Source of the DNA: Neonectria sp. B-13
Lineage: Eukaryota; Ascomycota; Sordariomycetes; Hypocreales; Nectriaceae
DNA length: 64,000 bases
NCBI GenBank assembly: GCA_002682825.1
Contig: NOKP01000020.1
Location: 868,001 to 932,000, forward strand
Direction: 5' to 3'
Shown: positions 47,072-57,238 of the stretch, piece after piece
How the letters are laid out: each line of letters begins with the position of its first letter
Position numbering within the stretch: the first letter of the stretch is position 1
Notes under the pieces: generated by a model
What the model was told of the DNA's origin: nothing
Database searches by the model: none
Seen by the model: only the letters and a program-made list of their open reading frames with translations
Position numbers and translations under genes: made by a program

Positions 47072-48079
47072 TCATGCTGACACTTGAATCTCCTTCACAT
47101 GTCCCTTGATCGACTTCGCCTCATCCTCCGTCAACTCAATCCCAAACCACTCCTTCAGCGCCTGCACTCGCTCACCCTCCGTCGTGCACTCCTGCACCAC
47201 CTTGGTCTTGCCGCCGGGGTTCTCCTTGACCACGGCGTCGACGAGCATGCGCTTGCCGTAGACGTCTTGGCCGCCGGCGGCCGTGGCGCACGCCCGCCGC
47301 AGGAACTTGACGACCAGCACCGTCGTCGTCTGGAAGCTCTTGGTGCTCGTCGACTGGTTGACCACGTCGAAGTCGGCTGCCAGCCACTCCACCGCGTGGC
47401 TGAAGGCGTAGTAGCTCGTCCACGGCTGGTCCGGTGTGTTGCGGCACTGGTAAATCCACAGCCGCCGGCCCGCCGTCAGCTCCGTCTGGCCCGGGATGAA
47501 GTCGCGGATCAGCCGCGCGTCCTGCGTGCCCATATTGCGCCACTCGGTGCCCTCGACCATCGGGACCGGCTGCGTGGGGCCGTCGCCGCCGAAGCTGACG
47601 TCGAGTACCCATCGTGTGTTGTCAGCTAGCGTCACAATGTTGACGATATGGACCCTGTTGCTGATTTTAGTATTGGACTCTTGAGAATGATAAGAGGAGG
47701 GAACTGACCAGCCGGGAAATCCACCGTGAGGAATCCCATCCTTGCGCAACCGCACCCGGACGCCGACGGGATACACCTGGAAGCCCAGGGCGCGGAGCAT
47801 GTAAGTCAGCAGCAGACTACTCTCCATGCAGTAGCCGCCACGTCCATGGCCGTCAATAATGATTTTGCGGTAGATCTCTTGGGGATCCAGCGTGATGGTC
47901 CGGTGGTCTGAGTAGTGCAGCAGCAGGTTCTCGTAGGGGATCTCGGAGATCATGTGCTTGTGGATGGCGGCGAGGAAAGCGTGGTCCAGGATGGGCTCAT
48001 TGCCGATGTAGAACTCGGATGGGATCTTGAGGTGGGAGAGGAACTTGGCCACCTGGGCCTCTGAGTAAACGGGAGCCAT
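47072..48079 (-). CDS. Arylamine N-acetyltransferase (fungal NAT)
   Basis: Two exons on the minus strand, 48079-47709 and 47654-47072, give 317 aa. The 54-nt intron (47708-47655) has an unusual GTCAGT donor, a TACTAAA branch-like site and an ACAG acceptor. It is stop-free and a multiple of three, so the unspliced frame (335 aa) hides it. Removing it places GFPGW next to VHIVNIV, the family sequence around the catalytic His. The triad is Cys84 (RGGYCMESS), His126 and Asp142 (VLDVSFG). NATs transfer acyl groups from acyl-CoA to arylamines. In Fusarium one homologue uses malonyl-CoA to detoxify the plant benzoxazolinone breakdown product 2-aminophenol. Whether this copy does so cannot be told. 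The usual RGGxCxExN motif has Ser in the last position. Confidence 0.93.
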   Translation of the reverse strand: MAPVYSEAQVAKFLSHLKIPSEFYIGNEPILDHAFLAAIHKHMISEIPYENLLLHYSDHRTITLDPQEIYRKIIIDGHGRGGYCMESSLLLTYMLRALGFQVYPVGVRVRLRKDGIPHGGFPGWSVPSSYHSQESNTKISNRVHIVNIVTLADNTRWVLDVSFGGDGPTQPVPMVEGTEWRNMGTQDARLIRDFIPGQTELTAGRRLWIYQCRNTPDQPWTSYYAFSHAVEWLAADFDVVNQSTSTKSFQTTTVLVVKFLRRACATAAGGQDVYGKRMLVDAVVKENPGGKTKVVQECTTEGERVQALKEWFGIELTEDEAKSIKGHVKEIQVSA

Positions 48080-49017
48080 GATGTTGTCGGTGAAGCCCGT
48101 ATCTTGGCTTCAGTGTTGTGTGCCTGTGTGTAAACCGATGATGATCCAGATATCAACGAATTGGCGAGTTTTAAAGGAAAGCTGGCTCCTCAAGTTTTGA
48201 GACAAGTCGGTCACACAAGTGAGGTGAGGTGAGTAATTCCCAAGTGAAATGAGACCAGAGAACAAGTGAGTCGAGAAGTCAAGCCCGCGACGTCAGGTCA
48301 TCCTAATCTGGAGTCCGTGGTATGTCCCGCAACGCCGAGGCCGCAAGGGCCCCATGAATGAAAGACCCGCCCCGGCCGCCGGGCGTGTCAGAAAGGGCGT
48401 CCTTGTAGGAGGACGCATGTACATGAACTGCGCCCTCCGGCTATCCAGTCGCAAGAGGGCCGCTGCCGTGACGACAGCCAATCAGTGGAATTCTGGCGTT
48501 TACTTCGGGAGCGTGCTTATATTCGGTATCTTTGTCGGCTCTGCTTTCAGTCTGGCCATTGGCGTCTACCGGCTAGTGACGTCTTAGCTCGCTGTCGGAG
48601 ACCCGGAATACCTAATAACAACCTGGTAAAATCCCTCTTCCGGGGATCGTTCCACGAGGGCTACCGCGGGGTATTCAGCGGTGGTCATGGTTGGTCTCTG
48701 AGGCGCAGGGAGGATGATGGGCATGCGCGACACCGCGAGCTACGAGGCAGCGGCTGGAGTGCTCGTGTAGGCATGTGGTTTTCCCCCTGTTGTTACTAGC
48801 ATTACTTTGGACACTAGCTGTGTTGCTTGTGCTTGTCTTGCTTTGAGCCTGTGTGAAATCAAAGACCGAGAAACAGTCATCAAGAAGCAATTCTTCAACT
48901 CTCATTCGTACAACCACTCCTCGACTTAAACGACACGCTGATGCAAATGACTGTCTATTTTCCAATAAAAATCTGTCCCCTGAACGCCAATCCCATATGA
49001 GTTGTCCCTGTTCCTGT
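48080..49017. other. NAT promoter and glutaminyl cyclase 3' flank
   Basis: Between two minus-strand genes. A plus-strand frame at 48354-48587 ends in a hydrophobic stretch (FGSVLIFGIFVGSAFSLAIG) but has no family match and no support. Otherwise nothing is seen. Confidence 0.45.
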
Positions 49018-50217
49018 TCATAACTCCGTCCGTTGACTCGTCGTCGTCTTTGCTGTGTCTTCGCTTCTCTTCGCCTTGGTCCCCACCGCCAGCTTCGGCA
49101 TCTGGTCTTGACACCCCATCCATTCCACCACAAAGGCCGTCGTGATCCTCGCCCAGTCGCGCACCGTGGCAAGGTCCAGGTGTTCGGCGTCGTCCTCCAT
49201 CTTGTGCCACACTTTTGGGAAGGGCGAGGGGATGATGTGCAGGATGTCGACGCCGCGCTCCATGAACGGCCTGTGGTCGTCATCGACGTAGCTGCGGCCG
49301 AAGCGACTGGCCTCCTTGTCCGAGTCGGATAGGAATTGCTTCGCCGGCTTGGTCTCGAGGACGCCTAGGTCTCGCATGCGCTTCTCGAGCTGGGCCATGG
49401 CCCTGTAGGCCCAGTGCGTCGTTAGGAAATACGAAGGGACCCTGGGGTCCGAGGAGCCGAGAAGGTCCAGCAGAACGAAGAGGCTGATGGAGTCGAGGGG
49501 CGTTTGGTAGGTGGACATGGAGCCGTGGAATTGCGTCTCCCAAGTCTCGGCGAGTGCCCTAGATGCTTGTTAGTAAAGCTCGCCCACTCATCATGACACG
49601 CCATTGTCATACCTCGCCCCGTATAGGGAATCGGTGTCGGTCCAATGGACGAAGGCCTCCTCGCCATCTAGGAAGATGATCTGTACCCCCTTGGGTTCCT
49701 CCAGCCCGTCATCCGCCTCCCACTTGGCCTTGAGCGCATGCTCGATGCTCCTTGCCACGTGAAGGAGCATGGCGCATGGGGCTGCGCTATCTGTTGCGCC
49801 GATGAAGCCCTCAGGATCGTACTTGCTGTCGTAGTGGGCGACAAGCGTCAGCCGGCCGACATCGCCCGTGTTCGCGCCGGGGGGATCGCGGCGGAAGATG
49901 AGGTTGGAGAAGGGCACATCGGTATCGCCGGTAGCGGGGGTCTTGGAGGTGGTGTTCTGCCATTCGAGGGACCACTCCGGGAGGTTGTCGCGGAAGAAAT
50001 CGACGAAGTGCTGCTGGGCGCGCAGCGAGCCCTCGGTGCCAGCAACGCGGGGGATCAGGATCGGGGCAAGCAGCTTGCCTTTGGTGATGTCGAAGTCGTC
50101 GCCCGGCGAGGGGATGTTGCGCAGGTCATCGTCGGTCAGAGTCTTGGACCAGGCAGACGCAGTTAGGAGGGCGAGGAAGAGGGTGACGATGGAGACTAGA
50201 GTCGTGGACAGAGGCAT
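49018..50217 (-). CDS. Secreted glutaminyl-peptide cyclotransferase (M28-like)
   Basis: Two exons on the minus strand, 50217-49613 and 49558-49018, give 381 aa, with a 54-nt intron. A signal peptide covers about residues 1-23 (PLSTTLVSIVTLFLALLTAS). The zinc-enzyme fold of the M28/glutaminyl cyclase group follows. Key residues match human QPCT by motif: Asp143 in GATDSAAPCAM, Glu186-Glu187 in FLDGEEAFVHW and His297 in DDDHRPF, followed by IIPSPFPKVWH. The single-zinc ligand set Asp/Glu/His with no bridging second metal site marks it as a cyclase rather than an aminopeptidase. It converts N-terminal Gln of secreted peptides to pyroglutamate, which protects them from aminopeptidases. Location is the secretory pathway or outside. 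The last 20 residues are basic and disordered. It is divergent from the alpha/beta hydrolase at 51449. Confidence 0.92.
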
Positions 50218-51448
50218 TGTGGACGAGGTTGTAGGTAACTGGCTATTACTGGGACCAAATTGACATTCTCGTAGGTGCGACGCTAGCTCATTCCGCCTGC
50301 CGCTGAGCAATCAAATGCGAGCAGATGTACGAAGTAAGCAGAAGGGGATGCTGGAATATAAGAAGCAAGCGTGGAGTGGGAATGTTGTCGGATCGCGCTC
50401 TTGGAAACGTGGTTTAAGGGATCGACTTTGGATGCGACTTGACGCCGTGGCCTCTTCCAATCATCAACACCCACAGGCGACCCCTTGCATCCTCCGTGTC
50501 GATTCCCCATCAGTCTAGCGGACCATCACCCACCGAGCGTCGGGGGGAATAACGGTTCATTAGTGGCTGAGACCCCCATGAATCTCGTGGCTTCAGGGGT
50601 CTGGGGCACTAAAACTTGGGTCAACGACTTCCTGAATTGATGGACGTCCATCCATCCTCGGTCACGGAAGTTTGGACCCGGACTTGGGTAACCACCTCAA
50701 CAGCTAGAGTTTGGATACGAAATAAAGAACTGGAACTGCTTATTATCAACCAGGGCGAATTCATTGCCGGCCCCTTAGATACTGTATGGTCTCGAAATGG
50801 CTTAGCTATGGTAAATTGCTTGGATCAAGTGCCATGCGTGCCTAGCACGGTGAATCCAAGGTCAGCGATTCCGGTTCTGCCCCATAATAGTCGCCAGTTG
50901 TCGCGATCCGCCTTACACTAACAAGTACGAAGTACGTAGGCAAGATATATCTCGACAACTCAAACCCAAGTGCTAATGCGTAACTAGTCTAGGACTCGAC
51001 TGCCTCATCCATGAGTTGTCGCGCGACAGGTTGTATTAGTGGGCAGCTCACTTTCGGTATTAACCGTAAATGGCACGTGCATTCCAAGCCAGCGAACCCG
51101 ACGAATCCGACGAATGCGTAGACTGTGTCGCGGCCCTCGGTCCACTGGTCGTGGGCGAGAATGGCGAGATGGATCGAAGAAGTTGATGGGTGAGGTTAAC
51201 CTTGGAAAGACACATCTCCTCGTATACCAGTGCTCAACTATTCGTCGCCCTATTTAAGTACTGGACTTCGCCCTTTCGTCTTTATTTGTTGGCTTTGCGT
51301 TGCAACAGCTCTCCGCTGTTGAAGTCTGAATTCCGAATATCTTACCTAGCTAGCGCTGTTGGTTCTCAACTTGCCATTCATCCTCACCTAAGTCTACAGT
51401 TCGTCTGTGGGAGACACCGTGAGGGCGCTAAAGCTGAAGCAAACAACA
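50218..51448. other. Divergent promoter region
   Basis: A 1.2 kb gap between divergent genes. No frame is supported. Part of it (50650-51000) is AT-richer. No obvious regulatory repeat is seen. Confidence 0.5.
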
Positions 51449-52695
51449 ATGGCAACAACTGCTGCGTAAGTGATCAAAGCCGCCACATAATTCACGTTTC
51501 CCGTTTTCCTTTTCTCTTCTTTTCCTTTTGTCTTCTTTAAGAGTATGAGAACTGACCCCGCGCTTGCAACAACGCGCCACAGACACCAGCCGTTTCCCTC
51601 CGCCCAGGAGACGCTCAATCACCCGGCCTACCCGGCGACCGTCTGGGCGCTGGAGCCTCACCAGCAAGGCAAATGCGCGGTGGCCAAGGATCGGGGCGGC
51701 CCGGTCAGGATTGCGTGGGAGATCCACGGTTCCGGGCCCATCAAGCTCGTGGTACGTTTGTCCGCGCGAAAACCGTGTTACCAGGCGACTTTTCGCTGAA
51801 TGTGAACCGCATGCTATAGCTCCTCATGGGCTTGGCTGGCTTTATGTCCGCCTGGCAGCGCCAGACAAAGTACTTTGGCCATGACCACGGCGACCAGTAC
51901 TCGGTGCTCATCCTCGATAACCGTGGCATGGGCGGCAGTGACAAGCCGTTGGGTCGCTACTCGACCAGCGAGATGGCGAAGGACGTCATCGAGGTGCTGG
52001 ACCACGTCGGTTGGACCGCCGACCGCGAGGTCAACTTGGCTGGGATATCATTGGGAGGCATGATCGCCGCAGAGGTCGCCCAGATCATCCCGCGCCGCCT
52101 GCAGTCCCTGTCGCTGCTCTCTTCGTCGGCCTCCGTCCAGAACTCCAAGAAGATGGTCGACACCGTGGCCGAGCGCATCGGCTTCCTGCTGCCCAAGACC
52201 ATGGAGCGCACCATCGCCGACACGGCCCGCCAGCTCTTCAGCCCGGAGTGGCTCGCCGCCCCGGACGCCGAGGCCCTGCCCGTGCCCGGCTCGACGCCCC
52301 GGTGCGGCCCACCCGGCGCCGGCCCCGATTATTACCGCCACTTCGACTCCAACTTTCAGCGCTTCCAGGCCCAGGAGCTCTCCAAGCGGCGCAACACCGC
52401 CGAGTTCTCCGTCAAGGGCTTGCTGTGCCAGCTGCTGGCAGCGGGTTGGCACCACAAGACGGATGAGCAGATGGCGGCCATCGCCGACGCCGTTGGCCGC
52501 GAGCGCATCCTCGTCATGCACGGCACCCACGACAACATGATCACCCTGCCCAACGGCGAGCGCCTGATCCACGCCATGCGGCCGGGCGTGGGGCTCATTG
52601 TCGAGGGCATGGGCCACGCGGCGCCCGTGGAGCGGGTTGAGTGGTTCAACGGCGTGCTGGAGGAGAGGCTGGAGGTGTGGAGTAAGCTAGAGTAG
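51449..52695 (+). CDS. Alpha/beta-fold hydrolase
   Basis: Three exons, 51449-51465, 51583-51751 and 51820-52695, give 353 aa. The first exon is only 17 nt (MATTA plus two bases of Ala). Exon 2 carries HPAYPATVWALEPHQQGKCA and GPVRIAWEIHGSGPIKLV, and exon 3 the catalytic core. The oxyanion-side motif LLMGLAGFMSAW, the loop LDNRGMGGSDKP and the nucleophile elbow GISLGG (Ser139) are clear. Asp in MHGTHDNMITLP and His in VEGMGHAAPVER complete the triad near the C-terminus. A lid of about 100 residues lies between. The fold covers esterases, epoxide hydrolases and haloperoxidase-like enzymes, and the substrate cannot be inferred. The start is the weakest part of the model, because no homology constrains the five residues in exon 1. 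It converges closely (290 bp) on NMT. Confidence 0.88.
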
Positions 52696-52985
52696 ATGAT
52701 GGATGAAAAAGAGAAGGGGAGACTGTGTCGACAGAGTAACTGGGGTTTCACGAAGTTTACAGAGTGGAAGGGGATGTGGATGTCTCAAAGATAGGGGCCG
52801 CGGTCGGGTAATGGCTAATTGTCTTCGACCGTTGGATATCCATCTCTTCGTACACATATTTCATTTTCATTTGCTTTGAACTGGTTCCGCTTGGGCCTCT
52901 GCAAGACTGCAACCTCTACGTCTCATCTATCTGAAACCCAGACGTTACCATTCTCGCCCTTCTGTTCCTCCTCATTCCCTTACGT

Positions 52986-54812
52986 TCAAGGCATGACCGT
53001 ACCAATGCCACTGAGGTTCACCTCGTCCAGCTGGTTCTTCCTGTCGACGCCGCCAGAGATGGGGTTCAGGCGGTAGTTGAACAAGTAGTAGTGAAGCTGG
53101 CCGTCGCCGCCGCCAAACTTCTGCTGCTCGAGGAAAAGGGCGTTGTCCATCAGAGACAGGGCGTTGAATACGTCGAACTTGAAGCGCTTGGCCAGGATGA
53201 GGGCGTCGTGGATGAGCTCGTTGAGGCGCAGTTTGAGGGCGGGCTTGTCCGAAGGCTCACGGATACCAACCTCGCTGCCGTAGTAGAACATGTAGGCGAC
53301 TTTGATGACGCTATGCTTGGCATTGCCAATGGCCGAGGACTCGATGCTGAAGAAAGAGAAGAAATCGGTAATTTTGCCGTTTTCCTAAACTGGCGTCAGA
53401 AAGTGATGCATCGCAGGGCCCAGGGGAAACTTACCTCAACTACGTAGGTCCAGACGACCTGCTCACCGCTGGGCTCAATCTTGGGCACAAACCAGTGGTA
53501 CGCCTCCTCACGCGAGTAATCGGGCACCATGTCGTATCGCGCCGTGTATCGCTTGTACAAGTCCATGACGGCATCGAGGTCCTTCTCCTCCATCTCACGC
53601 AGGCCCTTGGTGGCGGTGCTCTCGGGCAGCGCATACTTGCGGACCTGGTACTGCGGCTTGCTGTTGGGAGGCAAAGGGCTGAATCCAACCTCGTACAGCT
53701 TCTGCCAGTTGAGAGCGCGGTGGTAGTAGCGACAGGTGCTGACGGGCTTGGGGAGGACGACGCCGGCAGTGTAGAGACCCTGCCAGATCTCGTTGAGGTT
53801 GCTGCGGCGGGTGATTTCCTTGATCAGGACGGGGGTGAGGCGCTTGCCACGGAGCTTCTTGTGGATGGACAGGAAGTTAACCTCGGAGCACATGACATGC
53901 TTGTTGCGGACGCGCAGGTTGACGGGGATGGCGGAGATGAAGGCAACGAGCTTGCGGGACTGGATGGCCCGGACACCGACGTGGTATTCCTTCTTCCAGC
54001 CGGGAGGCATCATGGCCCTGGACGTGTTAGTTGTTACCGGCATGACAGGCGGAGAGGCCCATCATAGTAGGGCGGGGGGTCTCATACCATCGCAAGATAG
54101 ACGGAGAGTAATTGAACCGGAACATGGCCTCGTCGTCCTCGACATAGTGACCGTTGAGCAGCTCGTACACCTCCTTGATCTCATCGTCGTTGGTCAAATC
54201 CATCGTCACCCACTCGAAGCCAGCAACCAGCGGCGCAGGCTCCTTGGGCACGTCTTCGACGGTCTGGGCGCGCAGAGGACCCTCCTCGAGCTGGCCCTCC
54301 TCGCCGAACCGCGGCACGGGCTGCGTCTGCCAGAACTTGTACGAGCCCATGTCCTTGGCATTCTTGCCGCCGGCCGCCAGCCCCGTCATGATGTCCTCCA
54401 GCTTCATCTTGCGCAGCTGGTTGGCCGCCTCGTCCGCAGACGGGTTGGCGCTGCCCGACGCCTCCGCCACCTCTCTGGCCAGCGCCGGGTTGAGAGCGAT
54501 GAACTCTTGGATCTGCTCCGGCGTCAGGGACGAGATGGCCTTCTGCAGGTCCGCCTCACTGCTGCCGACTCCCGATGAAGAGGACTTGCCAGTCAGCGCC
54601 TCCTTGACCTTGGCGCGCTTCGACTTCTTCTTCTTCTTCTTTTTCTGGTCGGTCTGGTCGGTCTGGCCAGCGTCGGCACCAGCGTCGGCCGCGGTGGGCT
54701 CGTCATCGTCTTCGGACTCGGAATCGGCCGTGGCGACTTGTTTCCCCTTGAGCTTGGCGTCCGTCTCCTCGACGACGGGATCGACCGGCTTGGAATCTGA
54801 AGGTGGCGGCAT
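52986..54812 (-). CDS. NMT1: Glycylpeptide N-myristoyltransferase
   Basis: Three exons on the minus strand, 54812-54088, 54017-53435 and 53384-52986, give 568 aa. The N-terminus is acidic, then carries a Lys tract ([17 protein letters not shown]), as in ribosome-targeted NMTs. The first catalytic half begins near [18 protein letters not shown] and includes [20 protein letters not shown]. The next joins across the intron as [19 protein letters not shown], followed by [20 protein letters not shown]. The second half ends with [20 protein letters not shown] and [17 protein letters not shown] moves myristate from CoA to N-terminal Gly of proteins such as Arf, Vps15 and G-alpha. It is essential in fungi. 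The C-terminal carboxylate takes part in catalysis; here the last residue is Pro, whereas yeast has Leu. The start is the first ATG inside an in-frame region whose upstream codons look like leader. Confidence 0.95.
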
Positions 54813-55773
54813 TGTGGGCGGTGGGTATTGCAGTTGGACGAGGTTGGAAGAGTGCGATGCGCTGCCAACTTTTGGCCGTCTGAGTTCTAGAACTGAGGTG
54901 GCAGCTCTTTTTGGTGGGGTAACATTCACACACGACTGCGGGGTTGCACTGCCTAATGATGACCCATAGCAGCTCAATTAAGAATTACCTGGCCGTGCTG
55001 GCTTCTTTCGACCTCCCCACAGTACACTTGTCCACAAGGGACCCTGCGAGAGAAGACATCCTCGGGTGCAATGCGACCACCGCTGTTCACATGTCATCCA
55101 CTAGCCACTACCTTTACAAACAAACGTACTATCTTCAAAGACCCCAACACTCCAAAATGCCCTTCATCGCAAAACATTTCCACTCCCACGATCATGCTTA
55201 TGGGATGCAGCTGGCGTACACTCTACCCGCCCTTACCACTCCAGAAGGATTGAACAAAATAAAACCATCTAGGCTTTTCGTAGATCTCAACCTCATCGAC
55301 CCCTAGTCGGCATTGTCCCACGGTCTTCCGTGCCCCGTTCTAATATAATATCATGATTCCTCTGCATATGTTCGTCTTCTCGCCATAGAAGACTTGAATG
55401 CTAGCCGCATTCTCTAACGAGGCCGAAGAGGAACATCCGTCGGTGTTTATGTGTTCGAAAATCTCGTCACTGGGTGTAGTGTAATCATCTTGGTCCTGCC
55501 TTGTATTCTGGGTACACATTGAATGCCGATACTGGGTCCTCCTCGACCTTCTTGTAAGCAAGTGTAGGCTGTGGTTGTGGGCTGATACCTTAGTAAGTGC
55601 CGGAGTCAAGCCAATGGTCCCCCATGTTTGCCAGTGAAAGAAAGTCGAATGGTTTTGTACAGTACACTTGGCAGGCATACCAGGCCGGGATGATAAGTTC
55701 TTCATTGCCAGCTTTGACTGGCGCAATCTATGTGCTGAGCTTCTATTTTCTATCCTGGTTTCTATTTCGAAGT
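54813..55773. other. NMT promoter and ABHD-like 3' flank
   Basis: The frame of NMT exon 1 stays open 55 codons upstream to 54977 without conserved sequence, so I read it as leader. Small frames in 54944-55750 are unsupported. Confidence 0.5.
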
Positions 55774-57238
55774 CTACATCTCAGCGTAGGTAGTTCCGTG
55801 TAGATCAAATGCCCTCATGATGGCCAGTGCAACCGGCGCATAACCCATAAGATCATTATGACCTGTGCTTTTGGTTAACCTGTGTTCGATATGCGGGACC
55901 AACCGGTTAAACTCACCTCCGTATGGGAATAGTTCCTGTCGGATCACGATGTTTGGCTCTGCAGTCCACGTCGTGACAAAGGCGTCATCGCCTTTCCTGA
56001 CAGTCCGCTGCTCCTTCCACGCATCGAATTCGGCATCATCAAGTATGCCCACTGTTTCGTTCGCCGCAGCCCGGAATAGCTTATTGTCCTCAGTCCAAGG
56101 AATGTCCGCGTCGTTCTTGGCGTGCACCAAGTTGATTCTTAGTCTGGTCTTGGTGTGGCGGACAATGTTGGCAAGGCGGTTGGCAGAATGCCATTTGTCC
56201 ACGATGAAGTAGTTGAACCATTTGACCAGCCATGGCCAGACACGAAACGGCGCCAGCACTGGGAAAACGCCCCCGATGCGGTACCCGGTTAGCAATGAGG
56301 CCAAGTCGCTGAAACCTGCGACGAGGGTGATGCCCGCAAACTCAACCCCGCGTAGGGCGTATTTTTCTGCCACAGCGCTGACAACAGCGGTTCCTAGACT
56401 TTGACCGAGAAGGACGATGCGGTTGGGAGTGATACCTGCAGTATCCATGGCCCAGTCGACAAGTGCGGATGCGTCCTGGATCACACCCGCTTCTGACGGA
56501 GTGCCGGTGGAGTGGCCGAATCCGCGATAGTCGATGGCGACAACGTGATATGATGAAGTATCTGTCAGGGTGTGATAACTATCGGGCCGGAAGCCCTGAG
56601 CAATATGACCTGCGTTCTGCGAAGGATTAGAGGGCAGTTACTACGAATGGGCCAGTGCAGACTCACGCCATGGACTAGGTAATACACAGTTAGCATTCTG
56701 TCCAAGGTAACCAAATGGGGGAAACATACAATATAGCACTAATAGGGATTCTGGGTCCTCTTTGAGCAAACGGAATGACTCTGTCTGGGTGAAGTCTTTT
56801 GAGAAGCCCGGACTCTGAGTGGCAATAGATGCCTCATTCTGTAGATACAGGGGCAGTGGTAGAATGTGCCAAGCGTATATTGTTTCCCCATCAGATGTCC
56901 CTAGGGAGAACGGAGTCACTTGGTTTCCTGGGAACGGTGTGTGTTAGTGACCTGAACCGACGGCCCTACGTGAGGTGGGATGAGGGATGGACAAACGGGC
57001 AAATCCCCACTGTTCTGGCTTGTTGATATCCGTCCACCAAAGGGTATGAACTCTGTGTGCATACAAAAAGCTATGAATCTAGTGTCAGAAAGGAATGGTA
57101 AGGAGTTCCAAGGAGTGCTCCCTACTGTCTCTGGAAGAACGGAGTGATGCCGAGGCCTAGAAAGACACAATACAGGCCGAGGGGAGCGGCCACGGCGATG
57201 ATGGCAGAACGCAGCGCGGGATGTAGTGGGACTACCAT
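55774..57238 (-). CDS. Membrane alpha/beta hydrolase, ABHD12/13-like, with microexon
   Basis: Five exons on the minus strand: 57238-57126, 57070-56997, 56927-56730, 56674-56667 and 56616-55774. They encode 411 aa. Exon 4 is only 8 nt and completes the conserved LVLYFHGNAGHIAQGFRP motif: exon 3 ends in the first base of Phe, exon 4 supplies the rest of Phe, His and Gly, and exon 5 starts at Asn. An N-terminal membrane anchor (SAIIAVAAPLGLYCVFLGLG) precedes FFQRHFLYAHRVHTLWW. HG of the oxyanion hole, the nucleophile elbow GQSLGT (Ser204), the acid in KNDADIPW and His in STGHNDLM form the hydrolase machinery. DYRGFGHSTG is typical of ABHD12/13 and Bem46-like enzymes, which act on lysophospholipids or acyl-proteins. 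The substrate is unknown here. All five phases close exactly. Confidence 0.9.

Noticed and set aside
48354..48587. A 77-codon frame with one hydrophobic segment
   Set aside because: A single short hydrophobic stretch in a promoter region is weak evidence, and no start context or family is apparent.
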